A stretch of 64,000 nucleotides of DNA from Bacteroidales bacterium. Lineage in GTDB: Bacteria > Bacteroidota > Bacteroidia > Bacteroidales > Muribaculaceae. Under the pieces are notes generated by a model. It saw only the letters and a list, made by a program, of their open reading frames with translations. It was not told where the DNA came from and ran no database searches. Positions 1-13,984 of this stretch are shown here, in pieces. The DNA is taken from assembly GCA_020860515.1 (NCBI GenBank), contig JAJBUG010000061.1, forward strand, positions 82,441 to 146,440. The letters run 5' to 3'. The translations under genes and the position numbers were made by a program. Position 1 is the stretch's first letter. Every line of letters starts with the position of its first letter.

Positions 1-5121
<5,121 letters not shown>

Positions 5122-5135
5122 TTCATATTACATTT

Positions 5136-5182
5136 TGAAAATAAAACTGCCATATTACCATGATATGGCAGTTTTATTTTCA
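5136..5182. terminator. 20-bp perfect stem, bidirectional terminator
   Basis: Arms 5136-5155 and 5163-5182 are exact reverse complements with a 7-nt loop. Both arms carry A/T tracts on the outer side, so it can stop transcripts in either direction. It closes the glycosidase transcript. Confidence 0.85.
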
Positions 5183-5222
5183 AATAATTCTGAATAATGT
5201 TAGAAAATCGGAGTATTTTTTG

Positions 5223-5230
5223 TAATTTTG
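5223..5230 (+). promoter_or_regulatory. -7 box TAATTTTG for purU
   Basis: It matches the Bacteroidota TAnnTTTG element and lies 34 nt before the purU start, after the preceding terminator. Confidence 0.65.
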
Positions 5231-5264
5231 CAACTCCAATAGTACAATTCTCAATCAAAAAACA

Positions 5265-6152
5265 ATGATTAACCGCTCCGACGTTAAAAGCGCACCCACA
5301 GCAATCTTGCTGCTTTATTGCCCTGACCAGCCTGGCATTATTACAGAAATCACTCGATTCATAGCTGACAATCGAGGCAATATTGTGTATCTTGACCAAT
5401 ATGTTGACCGTCACGATGGCATCTTCTTTATGCGAATAGAATGGGAATTGGAGAACTTTGTGGTGCCTCGTGACCGCATCGATGAGTTTATCAACACTCT
5501 CTATGCTGAGCGTTATGGCATGACTTATTATTTGTATTTCACCGACCAGAGACCCAGAATGGCTCTGTTCGTATCAAAAATGAGTCATTGCCTATATGAC
5601 CTTTTGGCCCGCTACAATGCGGGAGAATTAGAATGTGACATTCCCTGCATAGTCAGCAATCATGAGGATTTGCGATATGTAGCTGAGCAGTTTGACATTC
5701 CTTATTATGTATGGTCAATCAACAAGGATCATTCAAATAAGCGTGAAGTGGAAGAGGCGGAGTTGGATTTGCTTCGTCGCGAGCGAATCACATTCATTGT
5801 GTTGGCTCGATATATGCAAATTATTACTGAGGATATGATTAAGGCATATCCTAATCGAATTATTAATATCCACCACTCATTCTTGCCTGCCTTCATTGGC
5901 GCCAAGCCATATCATCAGGCATGGCAGCGGGGCGTGAAAATAATCGGTGCCACAAGCCATTATGTTACCACCGAACTCGATGCCGGTCCTATTATTGAGC
6001 AAGATGTGGTGCGCATTACTCACCGCGATACCCCGGAAACTCTTGTGCTCAAGGGTCGAGATTTGGAAAAAATTGTTCTTTCACGCGCTGTAAAAAAACA
6101 CATTGAGCGCAAAATCCTAACCTATAACAACCGCACTTTTATTTTCACCTGA
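5265..6152 (+). CDS. purU: formyltetrahydrofolate deformylase
   Basis: PurU hydrolyses 10-formyl-THF to formate and THF, balancing one-carbon pools. The 295-aa length is normal. Residues ~10-90 form an ACT-type regulatory domain (LLYCPDQPGIITEITRF near the start), and ~95-290 form the formyltransferase fold. The catalytic triad is visible as N201 and H203 in NIHHSFLP and D239 in ELDAGPI. ATG at 5265 follows a -7 box by 34 nt. It is flanked by a terminator and by the SRP RNA unit, so it is probably monocistronic. Confidence 0.95.
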   Translation: MINRSDVKSAPTAILLLYCPDQPGIITEITRFIADNRGNIVYLDQYVDRHDGIFFMRIEWELENFVVPRDRIDEFINTLYAERYGMTYYLYFTDQRPRMALFVSKMSHCLYDLLARYNAGELECDIPCIVSNHEDLRYVAEQFDIPYYVWSINKDHSNKREVEEAELDLLRRERITFIVLARYMQIITEDMIKAYPNRIINIHHSFLPAFIGAKPYHQAWQRGVKIIGATSHYVTTELDAGPIIEQDVVRITHRDTPETLVLKGRDLEKIVLSRAVKKHIERKILTYNNRTFIFT

Positions 6153-6205
6153 TGTCACATGAAAATATTTGTGAGAAATATTTTTGTGGATTCAGAAAAA
6201 AGTCG

Positions 6206-6213
6206 TAACTTTG
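6206..6213 (+). promoter_or_regulatory. -7 box TAACTTTG for the SRP RNA
   Basis: It is a perfect TAnnTTTG match ending 6 nt before the first G of the folded RNA, which is the expected distance to the start site. Confidence 0.8.
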
Positions 6214-6218
6214 CAGTC

Positions 6219-6320
6219 GGGTAAGTCCTACACGACCAGCTCCCCCAAAATCCCCCAGGTCTTGACCGAAGCAAGGGTATGGGGTTGTAGCGGTGCGATG
6301 TAGCAAGCTTACCCTTTTTT
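6219..6320 (+). ncRNA. ffs: signal recognition particle RNA (small bacterial type, 4.5S)
   Basis: The ~96-nt RNA scaffolds Ffh for co-translational membrane targeting. The ends pair (GGGTAAG at 6219 with CTTACCC at 6308-6314) and six T residues follow, giving a terminator. The Ffh-binding tip is recognisable: a CAGGTC arm, a short loop, then GACCGAAGCAAGGG, equivalent to the AGGTC...GGAAGCAG symmetric loop of known SRP RNAs. A GCGGTGCGATGTAGC segment corresponds to GTGCCGGGATGTAGC of E. coli 4.5S. It has its own promoter and terminator. Identification is by motif recall, not a covariance search. Confidence 0.85.
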
Positions 6321-6337
6321 CGTTTATACCCCATGGG

Positions 6338-6372
6338 TATTAAGTATTAAGTATTAAGTATTAAGTATTAAG
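6338..6372 (+). repeat. (TATTAAG)x5 heptamer tandem repeat
   Basis: Five exact copies of TATTAAG lie between the SRP RNA terminator and the M28 gene, ending 17 nt before its ATG. Copy number could change by slippage and alter the M28 leader (inference). Confidence 0.95.
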
Positions 6373-6389
6373 AAATAGGTTGTGCTGAT

Positions 6390-7370
6390 ATGAAGGAAAT
6401 TTTGGTAATACTATTGGTTGCGGTGATGGCGAGCTGCGGTAAGAGCGGAGGCGGCCAGCAAGCCCAAGCCGCTGAGCAGCCTGCGGCAGAAGCAAAGAGC
6501 GCCTTTTCAGGTGATTCTGCCTATGCCTTTGTGGCTCAGCAGTGTGCATTCGGTCCGCGCGTCACAGGCAGCGAGGCAGCCCAGCAATGCGCACAATGGA
6601 TGGTAAGCAAGCTGCGCCAATATGGAGCTACTGACATCCAAGAGCAGAAGGCTAAACTTCGCGCTACTGATGGCACAATACTTAATGCTGTGAACATATC
6701 AGCGCGATTCAATCCCCAAGCCACCAATCGCATGCTTGTGATGGCCCATTGGGACAGCCGTCCTTGGGCTGACCAAGATTCTGCCCAGGAAAATCGACGC
6801 AAGGCTATCGACGGAGCCAACGATGGAGCATCGGGCGTAGGAGTGATTTTGGAATTGGCTCGCCAAATGGCTCAAAAGCAACCCAAAATGGGAGTGGATG
6901 TGCTATTGGTGGATGCCGAAGACTATGGCCCACATGCCGATGAGCCTCGGAGTGAAGAAGACAGCGATGGATGGGCCCTTGGCACCCAATATTGGGTGGA
7001 GAACCCCACTATTCCTCTTACAGATATCAAGTATGGCGTCCTTTTAGATATGGTAGGGGGCAAAGGCGCTACATTTGCTCGCGAATACCACAGCGAATAT
7101 GCAGCCAAGGCAGTAAACGACCGTGTTTGGCAGGCAGCTCGCAAAACCGGGGCTGGCAAGCGATTCATTGACGCCATGGGGGGAGCCGTGGTTGATGACC
7201 ATGTGTACCTGCTCATAGCTGGCGTGCCGGTAATTGACATCATCGAAGCTGCCCACCCCGAAACAGGCACCTTCCCGCCATATTGGCACACAATGGACGA
7301 CAATATTTCCAACATCGACCCTGCCACCTTGCAGGATGTAGGCAACACCCTGATGCAGCTAATCTATTAA
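6390..7370 (+). CDS. M28-family zinc peptidase-like lipoprotein (glutaminyl cyclase type)
   Basis: The N-terminus is a lipoprotein signal with lipobox VMASC (lipidated Cys ~16), so the enzyme is exported and membrane anchored. The M28 fold is shown by AHWDSRP (H120, D122), NDGASGVG, VLLVDAEDYGP and a C-terminal HTMDDN, which together supply the zinc ligands. At 326 aa it resembles the Bacteroidota M28 proteins annotated as glutaminyl-peptide cyclotransferases, which form N-terminal pyroglutamate, but an aminopeptidase role is also possible. No -7 box is obvious between the SRP terminator and the ATG; a heptamer repeat occupies that space. sufE follows after 75 nt. Confidence 0.87.
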   Translation: MKEILVILLVAVMASCGKSGGGQQAQAAEQPAAEAKSAFSGDSAYAFVAQQCAFGPRVTGSEAAQQCAQWMVSKLRQYGATDIQEQKAKLRATDGTILNAVNISARFNPQATNRMLVMAHWDSRPWADQDSAQENRRKAIDGANDGASGVGVILELARQMAQKQPKMGVDVLLVDAEDYGPHADEPRSEEDSDGWALGTQYWVENPTIPLTDIKYGVLLDMVGGKGATFAREYHSEYAAKAVNDRVWQAARKTGAGKRFIDAMGGAVVDDHVYLLIAGVPVIDIIEAAHPETGTFPPYWHTMDDNISNIDPATLQDVGNTLMQLIY

Positions 7371-7445
7371 CCCCTCGGGTACAGCCACCGTGGGGCCTGC
7401 ATTAGGTTCCCTCCCAAAAGTCAATAACCCTCAAAAACCTTATAT

Positions 7446-7865
7446 ATGTCAATCGACGAAAAACAACAAGAAATAATTGATGAATTTGCCGACATCGACG
7501 ACTGGATGGATCGTTACGGCTACATCATTGACCTTGGTAATGCCCTCCCGCCAATCGACGAAGAGCATAAGAAACCCGAAAACCTGATCGAAGGCTGCCA
7601 GAGCCGCGTATGGCTCAATGCCGAATGTAAAGATGGCAAAGTGCATTACACAGCCGACAGCGATGCCATTATCGTGAAGGGCATAATATCACTCCTTATT
7701 AGCGTGCTCAATGACCACACTCCCGATGAAATCCTCAATGCCGACCTGCATTTCATCAAGGACATCGGACTGGCCGAGCATCTGTCGCCCACACGCAGCA
7801 ATGGCCTCTTGGCAATGGTGAAGCAGATGAAGCTCGACGCCTTGGCTTTCAAATCAGTGGCTTAG
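7446..7865 (+). CDS. sufE: SufE-family cysteine desulfurase acceptor
   Basis: SufE accepts persulfide sulfur from SufS and passes it to the SufBCD scaffold during Fe-S assembly in the cytoplasm. The 139-aa protein has the family architecture, and the acceptor cysteine is C51 in LIEGCQSRVWL. No suf genes adjoin it; it follows the M28 gene at 75 nt, possibly on the same transcript. A 14-bp stem after the stop acts as terminator. Confidence 0.93.
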   Translation: MSIDEKQQEIIDEFADIDDWMDRYGYIIDLGNALPPIDEEHKKPENLIEGCQSRVWLNAECKDGKVHYTADSDAIIVKGIISLLISVLNDHTPDEILNADLHFIKDIGLAEHLSPTRSNGLLAMVKQMKLDALAFKSVA

Positions 7866-7869
7866 CGCA

Positions 7870-7903
7870 TTAGTGATTTAGTGCTAAGTCACTAAATCAC
7901 TAA
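7870..7903. terminator. 14-bp perfect hairpin after sufE
   Basis: Arms TTAGTGATTTAGTG (7870-7883) and CACTAAATCACTAA (7890-7903) flank a 6-nt loop. The AGTGATTTAGTG wording recurs as tandem repeats in the lysS leader near 13440-13478. Confidence 0.65.
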
Positions 7904-7981
7904 ATTGCCTCAAATGTTGTCTTTTTTCAAGAATTAAGACAATTGCGCCGATTCTAATACTGTTGTTTAAGAGATTTTTTG

Positions 7982-7989
7982 TAATTTTG
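7982..7989 (+). promoter_or_regulatory. -7 box TAATTTTG for the M6 protease
   Basis: It is a TAnnTTTG match 30 nt before the protease ATG and downstream of the sufE hairpin. Confidence 0.65.
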
Positions 7990-8019
7990 TGCTAAACTAC
8001 TCAATAAAGCATTGCACTA

Positions 8020-10854
8020 ATGATTAAGCTATCTACTCGCCTTGTTTGCGCCTCGCTTTTGATGGCAGGCGCATTGAATGTCGGGGCTATTCCGGCCAAG
8101 CCTCGCCCATTCGTTTTTACCCAGCCTGATGGCTCAGCCATCACCGTGACCCTGCGTGGCGATGAGCGTGCCCACTGCTATCTTTCAGATGACGGTTGCA
8201 TTTTGCTCAACCACGACAATGCCCTCTACTATGCTATGCTCGATGCACAAGGCCATGTGCAGCCATCAGCATTATTAGCTCAGGAGGCAAATCGTCGCAC
8301 TCCTGAAGCAGTCAAATTCCTTGAATCAGTTGACCAAGCCAAACTTGGCGAGGCTTTATCCAAGCAGGCTCAGCTATCAGGCCGTGGCCACCATATATCG
8401 TCGAGCAAAATGAGCAAAGCTCCCTCGCGTAGTGATGATGGTCAGGATGAAGGTTTTGATGAGTCAAAGAAGCTTTATGGACTGTTCCCATCAAACAATT
8501 TTCCCGCCTATGGCGAACGACGCGGACTGGTGGTGCTGGTTGAGTACCAGGACGTAGAGTTCTGCATAGAGGATCCCAACACTTACTTCTCGCGAATGTT
8601 AAACGAGGAGGGTTGGAGCGAAGATAATGGCACAGGCAGCGCACGCGACTATTTCATGGCTTGCTCAAATGGCAACTTTATGCCCACATTTGATGTCTAT
8701 GGGCCGGTTACGCTACCCAACAATCGCGCTTATTATGGAGGCAATGATAGTTGGGGCAATGATAAAAACCCTGAGCAAATGGCTATCCACGCTTGCGACA
8801 TCCTTGACGACGAAGTGGATTTCAGCCAATATGACAGTGATGGCGATGGGTTCATTGATATGGTATATATCTTCTATGCGGGTCGAGGCGAGGCCGATGG
8901 CGGGGGTGCTTCCACTGTATGGCCACATCAATGGGACATTAGCTCGGCCACAAACACCATCCATGAATATGATGGAGTGAGACTTGAGCATTATGCCTGC
9001 GGCAATGAAATTCAGATGGGCGATATCCCTGATGGCATAGGCACATTTGTGCATGAATTTTCACATGCTATGGGTTTGCCTGACCTTTACGCTACCAACT
9101 ACACCTCAGCATTTACCCCTGGCGCATATTCAATTTTGGACTATGGTCCTTACAATAACAATTCCCATACGCCGCCTATTTATTCTATATTCGAGCGCTC
9201 TGCGCTGGGCTGGGCCGATGTGGAGATCTTGACGGAGCCAGGCGAATATCAACTGGAAGCCATCGAAAAGAGCAATCATGGCTATATGTTGCCCACTGAA
9301 AAGGAAACTGAATATTTCCTATTCGAGAATCGTCAGCAAGAAGGGTGGGACACCTACATACCAGGCCATGGCATGTTGATTTGGCACATTGACTATGTAG
9401 AAAGTGTATGGACCTACAATACGGTGAATAACAAGTCGAGCCACCAATATGTGGATATAATCGAAGCTGATAACAATAAGACTGAGAGCACGCGTGATGG
9501 CGATCCTTTCCCAGGGGTTAGCAATGTGACCAAAATCACTGATTATACCACTCCTAAACTACATTCTTGGGCTGGCCAGTCAACGAATTACCCTATAAAT
9601 CTCATTACTGAGAGTGAGGAGGGGGTAATTTCATTCTACGGTGGTCCGCGCCCCGACTTCAAGCCTGAGACCCCTGAGGCTCTTGAGGCTGAAAACGTTA
9701 CATTCCAATCGTTTACAGCTCGATGGAATCCAGTGACCGAAGCCGATTATTATGTAATTACGGTAACCGATGGCGATGGAGAAACATTGACAGGGTGGGA
9801 CGGACACATTATCTCGTCAGGGACTCTGGCCAATATTGGCAATTTGGATCCTTTGTCGGTCTATCGATACAGCGTATATGCAGTGGCTGATCAAATTAAG
9901 GGAGATGCATCAAATGTGATTGAAGTCAACACTCCGAATGCTCCGTTCAATTATCATAGAGTATCGGCTTTAGAAGCCACTGACGTAACTGCAAATTCAT
10001 TTGTGGCCAATTGGGAAGACCTTGACTTGGCGCAGGAATTTGTAATCAATGTGAATGAAATCGGCCTGGTTGAGAATCCGCAATATGTAGTAGATTTCAC
10101 TGGCGGCATTTCCAGTATGCCGGCTGGATGGTCCACCACTACAACACTTATATATAATAAGGAAGAGAATTGCGGCGAGGCACCTCCAGCTTTGCGCTTT
10201 GCTTCACCAGGCAATGTGGCATCGTGTACCTATGACAACCAAATCACTGGTGTAAAATTCTGGTATCGCGGTGTCAACACCAACGAAGAGAATCAAATAC
10301 AGGTGCAAGTGACCGACGGTGCTTCATGGAGCACTATCGCCACTTTCAATCCAAGCAACGATGGCGGACAGACAGCCGAAGTCACCGAAGTGCCTGAGGG
10401 TTACTATCGCATGCGCCTGCTGTATGTAGAGAAGTCACATCTTGGCGCTGTAGCGATTGATGATGTAGTGGTGGCCACAGATGGCAGTGATGAAGCCGAA
10501 ACCGCCCTTGAGGGCTACGTAGATCGCTCGGTAGGAAAATCTTTGTCGTGCAAGGTCGAGGGGCTAAAGCCTGACACTCAGTACAAATATACCGTGACCG
10601 CTAATGACGGAGAACTCTGGTGCAAGGAAAGCAAGTCGGTTTACGTGACTACCAGCCATGATGCAGGAGTCAGCTCAGTGGTCGCCGATTCTGAAAATGA
10701 CATACGTGTAGTGGGGCGCACAGTGTACAGTTCAGGTGCGTCAGCCTATTCGGTGGATGGTCGGCTTGTGGGCGTTGGCGCTGCCATCACCCTTTCCCCT
10801 GGAATTTATGTGATTCACTCAGGCACAGCAGTGCAAAAAGTGACAATAAAATAA
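8020..10854 (+). CDS. secreted M6-family metalloprotease with Fn3 domains and C-terminal sorting-like domain
   Basis: Residues 1-23 are a Sec signal ending at GAIPA. A pro-region precedes the M6 (immune inhibitor A-like) catalytic domain at ~150-540, whose zinc motif is HEFSH (H345, E346, H349) followed by MGLPDLY. An Fn3 domain lies at ~550-640. A second Fn3 (~650-890) appears split by a ~130-residue jelly-roll-like insertion beginning near VDFTGG. The last ~80 residues (AYSVDGRLVG ... PGIYVI ... KVTIK) resemble a type IX secretion C-terminal signal, consistent with gld genes elsewhere in the window. Substrate is unknown. The stop codon lies inside the left arm of the terminator hairpin. Confidence 0.92.
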   Translation: MIKLSTRLVCASLLMAGALNVGAIPAKPRPFVFTQPDGSAITVTLRGDERAHCYLSDDGCILLNHDNALYYAMLDAQGHVQPSALLAQEANRRTPEAVKFLESVDQAKLGEALSKQAQLSGRGHHISSSKMSKAPSRSDDGQDEGFDESKKLYGLFPSNNFPAYGERRGLVVLVEYQDVEFCIEDPNTYFSRMLNEEGWSEDNGTGSARDYFMACSNGNFMPTFDVYGPVTLPNNRAYYGGNDSWGNDKNPEQMAIHACDILDDEVDFSQYDSDGDGFIDMVYIFYAGRGEADGGGASTVWPHQWDISSATNTIHEYDGVRLEHYACGNEIQMGDIPDGIGTFVHEFSHAMGLPDLYATNYTSAFTPGAYSILDYGPYNNNSHTPPIYSIFERSALGWADVEILTEPGEYQLEAIEKSNHGYMLPTEKETEYFLFENRQQEGWDTYIPGHGMLIWHIDYVESVWTYNTVNNKSSHQYVDIIEADNNKTESTRDGDPFPGVSNVTKITDYTTPKLHSWAGQSTNYPINLITESEEGVISFYGGPRPDFKPETPEALEAENVTFQSFTARWNPVTEADYYVITVTDGDGETLTGWDGHIISSGTLANIGNLDPLSVYRYSVYAVADQIKGDASNVIEVNTPNAPFNYHRVSALEATDVTANSFVANWEDLDLAQEFVINVNEIGLVENPQYVVDFTGGISSMPAGWSTTTTLIYNKEENCGEAPPALRFASPGNVASCTYDNQITGVKFWYRGVNTNEENQIQVQVTDGASWSTIATFNPSNDGGQTAEVTEVPEGYYRMRLLYVEKSHLGAVAIDDVVVATDGSDEAETALEGYVDRSVGKSLSCKVEGLKPDTQYKYTVTANDGELWCKESKSVYVTTSHDAGVSSVVADSENDIRVVGRTVYSSGASAYSVDGRLVGVGAAITLSPGIYVIHSGTAVQKVTIK

Positions 10855-10905
10855 ATAATAAAGGCGCCTCCACTGGAGGCGCCTTTATTATTTATTTTAT
10901 TGTCA
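10841..10905. terminator. 31-bp perfect stem, convergent bidirectional terminator
   Basis: Arms 10841-10871 and 10875-10905 are exact reverse complements with a 3-nt loop; the core is a G/C-rich GGCGCC block flanked by A/T. The left arm includes the last codons and stop of the M6 protease, and the right arm ends 5 nt before the gpsA stop. Confidence 0.9.
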
Positions 10906-10910
10906 AACCT

Positions 10911-11909
10911 TTATGTAAGTTTTTCGCAGAGGGCGCTTATAGCCTTGCTGGCGGGCACCTTCATGTAGAGAATGTCATAGACACAATCCAGAATTGGCAT
11001 ATTCACGAGCGTGCGCTCGTTGATGTCGTGGATGCACTTGGTGCCGTAATATCCCTCGGCGGTCTGCTCCATTTCCATTGTGGCAGCCTTCACTGAATAT
11101 CCTTTGCCTATCATGGCACCAAAGTTATGATTGCGCGAGAAGCGCGAGTAAGCGGTCACCAACAAGTCGCCCAGGTACACCGAATCGCAGATGTTGCGGT
11201 CAGAGCGTGGACTCACGGCGTTGACAAATCTCGACATCTCTCTGATCGCATTGCTCACAAGCATTGCTATCAGATTGTCGCCTCGCTTCATGCCATGGAT
11301 GATGCCAGCTGCTATGGCATATACATTCTTCAGCACAGCGGCGTATTCAATGCCATCTACATCCGTGCTGGTGATGGTATGCGAGTTCTTGCTCTGGATG
11401 CACTCGGCAAATGTGCGAGCGCGCTGCTCGTCGCGGCAACCGATGGTGAGATAGCTGATGCGGTCGAGAGCCACCTCCTCGGCGTGGCAGGGACCAGAAA
11501 TCACAAGCATATTCTCAGGCGCGATTTGAAATCGCATGCCCATGTAGTCGGTTATCAGCATGTTTTCGCTGGGCACAATGCCCTTGATGGCGCTTACGAT
11601 GCATTTTTGGCTCAGATCCACATTCACCTTGCTCACATGCTCCTTGAAATATGGCGAGGGGAAGGCAAGCAGCAGGGTGTCGCACTCGCGGCATACCTCG
11701 TTGATGTCGATGGAGAAAAATATCCGCTTGATGTCAAATTCCACATCAGTCAGATAAGCTGGGTTATGGCCCATGCGCTTGAAATCCTCGATGCGGTCGG
11801 CGCGCCGCATGTACCAATTCACTGTCTCGCAGTTGCGCAGTAGCAGTTTTGCTAAGGCAGTGGCCCAGCTGCCACCGCCCATCACAGCTATTTTGCCAGG
11901 GAAATCCAT
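10911..11909 (-). CDS. gpsA: NAD(P)H-dependent glycerol-3-phosphate dehydrogenase
   Basis: GpsA reduces dihydroxyacetone phosphate to sn-glycerol-3-phosphate for phospholipid synthesis. The 332-aa protein opens with the Rossmann motif [14 protein letters not shown] (residues ~11-24). The C-terminal helical domain carries the substrate-site segment [13 protein letters not shown] and the conserved [10 protein letters not shown]. Its start overlaps the end of lysS by 22 nt, so the two are co-transcribed, an arrangement also found in other Bacteroidales. Confidence 0.95.
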   Translation of the reverse strand: MDFPGKIAVMGGGSWATALAKLLLRNCETVNWYMRRADRIEDFKRMGHNPAYLTDVEFDIKRIFFSIDINEVCRECDTLLLAFPSPYFKEHVSKVNVDLSQKCIVSAIKGIVPSENMLITDYMGMRFQIAPENMLVISGPCHAEEVALDRISYLTIGCRDEQRARTFAECIQSKNSHTITSTDVDGIEYAAVLKNVYAIAAGIIHGMKRGDNLIAMLVSNAIREMSRFVNAVSPRSDRNICDSVYLGDLLVTAYSRFSRNHNFGAMIGKGYSVKAATMEMEQTAEGYYGTKCIHDINERTLVNMPILDCVYDILYMKVPASKAISALCEKLT

Positions 11910-13429
11910 ATTATTGCTTTTTTTTCAGGACGCATTTGGGGGAATAGCAGCACCTCTTGGATTGCGTTTTGGCCCGTCATCAGCATTACCAGTCGGTCCA
12001 TGCCGATGCCCATTCCTGATGTAGGAGGCATGCCGTATTCGAGAGCTCGAATAAAATCTTTGTCGATAATCATAGCTTCGTCGTCGCCCTTTTCGGCCAG
12101 GCGCATTTGCTCTACAAAGCGCTCATATTGGTCGATGGGGTCGTTGAGTTCGCTATAAGCATTAGCCAATTCCTTGCCGTTGACCATCAGCTCGAATCGC
12201 TCGGTCAATTCGGGATTGTTACGATGACGCTTGGTAAGAGGCGACATCTCTATTGGATAATCGATGATGAAAGTGGGCTGGATATATTTGCCTTCGCATT
12301 TCTCACCGAAAATCTCATCAATCAGCTTGCCCTTGCCAAGACTTGGCGCAACTTCGATGTTCAGTTGCTTGCACACATCGCGCAGTTGAGCCTCGTCCAT
12401 GCCGGTGATATCGATGCCTGTGTGCTCCTTGATAGCGTCGATCATCGTGACGCGGCGATATGGAGCCTTGAAATCGATTTCATTTTCACCGACCTTGACC
12501 TTGGTAGTGCCATTCACATCCAGGCAGATTTTTTCGAGCATCTTCTCGGTGAAGTCCATCATCCAATTGTAATCCTTGTAGGCCACATAAATCTCCATGC
12601 AAGTGAACTCGGGATTATGGGTGCGGTCCATGCCTTCGTTGCGGAAGTTCTTTGAGAACTCATACACTCCCTCGAATCCTCCCACGATCAGACGCTTCAG
12701 GTACAGCTCGTCGGCAATGCGCAGATACAATGGGATGTCGAGAGCATTATGGTGAGTGATAAATGGGCGCGCAGCAGCTCCGCCAGGAATTGATTGCAAG
12801 ATAGGAGTCTCCACCTCGATGTAGCCATTGCTGTTGAAATACTCACGCATTGAGTTGTACACCTTGGTACGCTTCAGGAAGATGTCCTTAATGCCGGGAT
12901 TGACCACAAGGTCAACATATCGCATGCGGTAGCGCAGCTCCGGATCCTCAAAGGCATCGTAGGTTACGCCATCCTTAACCTTTACAATAGGCAGTGGACG
13001 CAAGCTCTTGCTGAGCAGAGTAAGCTCCTGGGCATGGACAGTGATTTCACCAGTCTGTGTGCGGAACACATAGCCCTTGATGCCGATGAAGTCGCCAATG
13101 TCGAGCAGTTTCTTAAACACTACATTGTACAGATCTTTGTTTTCTCCCGGACAAATCTCATCGCGGCTTACATACACTTGGATGCGGCCGTTATTGTCCA
13201 TCAGTTCGATAAACGAAGCCTTGCCCATGATGCGGCGGCTCATCAAGCGCCCGGCAATCACTACGGGCCGCGGTGGCTGCAGGTTGTCGTCGAATGTTTC
13301 CTTAATTTCGTCGGTATAAGCATCTACGGGATATAGAGCAGCGGGATAGGGGTCGATGCCCATCTCGCGAAGCTTGCCTAAGCTTTGGCGGCGGATGCCT
13401 TCTTGTTCTGACAGCTGTTCTGTACTCAT
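11888..13429 (-). CDS. lysS: lysine-tRNA ligase (class II)
   Basis: It charges tRNA-Lys. An OB-fold anticodon-binding domain (~55-165, [13 protein letters not shown]) precedes the class II core: motif 2 around [15 protein letters not shown] and motif 3 around [13 protein letters not shown]. At 513 aa it ends soon after motif 3 and lacks the longer C-terminal tail I associate with some Bacteroides homologs (from memory). A -7 box lies ~100 nt upstream with a repeat-rich leader between. gpsA follows with overlap. Confidence 0.96.
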   Translation of the reverse strand: MSTEQLSEQEGIRRQSLGKLREMGIDPYPAALYPVDAYTDEIKETFDDNLQPPRPVVIAGRLMSRRIMGKASFIELMDNNGRIQVYVSRDEICPGENKDLYNVVFKKLLDIGDFIGIKGYVFRTQTGEITVHAQELTLLSKSLRPLPIVKVKDGVTYDAFEDPELRYRMRYVDLVVNPGIKDIFLKRTKVYNSMREYFNSNGYIEVETPILQSIPGGAAARPFITHHNALDIPLYLRIADELYLKRLIVGGFEGVYEFSKNFRNEGMDRTHNPEFTCMEIYVAYKDYNWMMDFTEKMLEKICLDVNGTTKVKVGENEIDFKAPYRRVTMIDAIKEHTGIDITGMDEAQLRDVCKQLNIEVAPSLGKGKLIDEIFGEKCEGKYIQPTFIIDYPIEMSPLTKRHRNNPELTERFELMVNGKELANAYSELNDPIDQYERFVEQMRLAEKGDDEAMIIDKDFIRALEYGMPPTSGMGIGMDRLVMLMTGQNAIQEVLLFPQMRPEKKAIIWISLAK

Positions 13430-13453
13430 TATATAGTGGTTTAGTGATTCTGT

Positions 13454-13497
13454 GTTTTAGTGTTTTAGTGTTTTAGTGATTCATGGTATTATGAATC
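13454..13497 (-). repeat. (GTTTTAGT)x3 plus small hairpin in the lysS leader
   Basis: On the plus strand three copies of GTTTTAGT occupy 13454-13477, followed by a 7-bp stem GATTCAT/ATGAATC at 13478-13497. Both lie between the lysS -7 box and its ATG, so they are transcribed as 5' UTR. Confidence 0.8.
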
Positions 13498-13526
13498 ATC
13501 GAACACACTTATTTTCTATTTTAGCG

Positions 13527-13534
13527 CAAAGTTA
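13527..13534 (-). promoter_or_regulatory. -7 box TAACTTTG for lysS-gpsA
   Basis: It is a perfect TAnnTTTG match on the minus strand, about 98 nt before the lysS start. Confidence 0.7.
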
Positions 13535-13650
13535 CGAAAAATTTGTTATTATTTATTCGTTATTTAATAGATTTGTGCCTTTTTGTCCAAAAACAAAAAT
13601 TTAAGAGGCAAAAAACCTTAAACTGTAAACCGAAAACAAAAACTATTTCG

Positions 13651-13658
13651 TAAATTTG
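13651..13658 (+). promoter_or_regulatory. -7 box TAAATTTG very close to the MIP18-type gene
   Basis: This TAnnTTTG match ends 5 nt before the ATG, implying a very short or absent leader. A second match, TAGATTTG at 13568-13575, would give a leader of about 85 nt, so which is used is open. Confidence 0.45.
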
Positions 13659-13663
13659 CACTT

Positions 13664-13984
13664 ATGAATGCAGAACAACGATTAAAACTCGAAGAAAAGG
13701 TGATAGAGATGCTCAGCACTGTCTATGACCCCGAAATCCCAGTGAATATCTATCAGCTGGGACTTATATACAAAATCGACATCGATGATGACGCAAATCT
13801 CGATGTGGATATGACACTCACGGCTCCGAGCTGTCCTATGGCTGACTTCATAGTTCAGGACTGCTACGACAAGCTACGCAGCATCGAGGGGCTGAAGGAG
13901 GTAAAGGTAAACTTGGTGTACGAGCCTGCTTGGACTCAGGATATGATGAGCGAAGAGGCTAAGCTTGAGCTTGGATTCCTGTGA
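13664..13984 (+). CDS. MIP18/DUF59-family Fe-S cluster assembly factor (SufT/PaaD-like)
   Basis: The 106-aa protein has the MIP18 signature: VYDPEIPVNIYQLGLIY near residues 20-36, then a TAPSCPMADFI segment with the conserved cysteine, and a VKVNLVYEPAWTQDMMS tail. Family members help mature Fe-S proteins as scaffold or carrier factors in the cytoplasm. It overlaps lpxH by 4 nt (GTGA), so translation is coupled. The two have no obvious functional link. Confidence 0.9.
   Translation: MNAEQRLKLEEKVIEMLSTVYDPEIPVNIYQLGLIYKIDIDDDANLDVDMTLTAPSCPMADFIVQDCYDKLRSIEGLKEVKVNLVYEPAWTQDMMSEEAKLELGFL

Noticed and set aside
6338..6372. CRISPR-like repetition
   Set aside because: The units are 7 nt with no spacers and no cas genes nearby; it is a simple tandem repeat.
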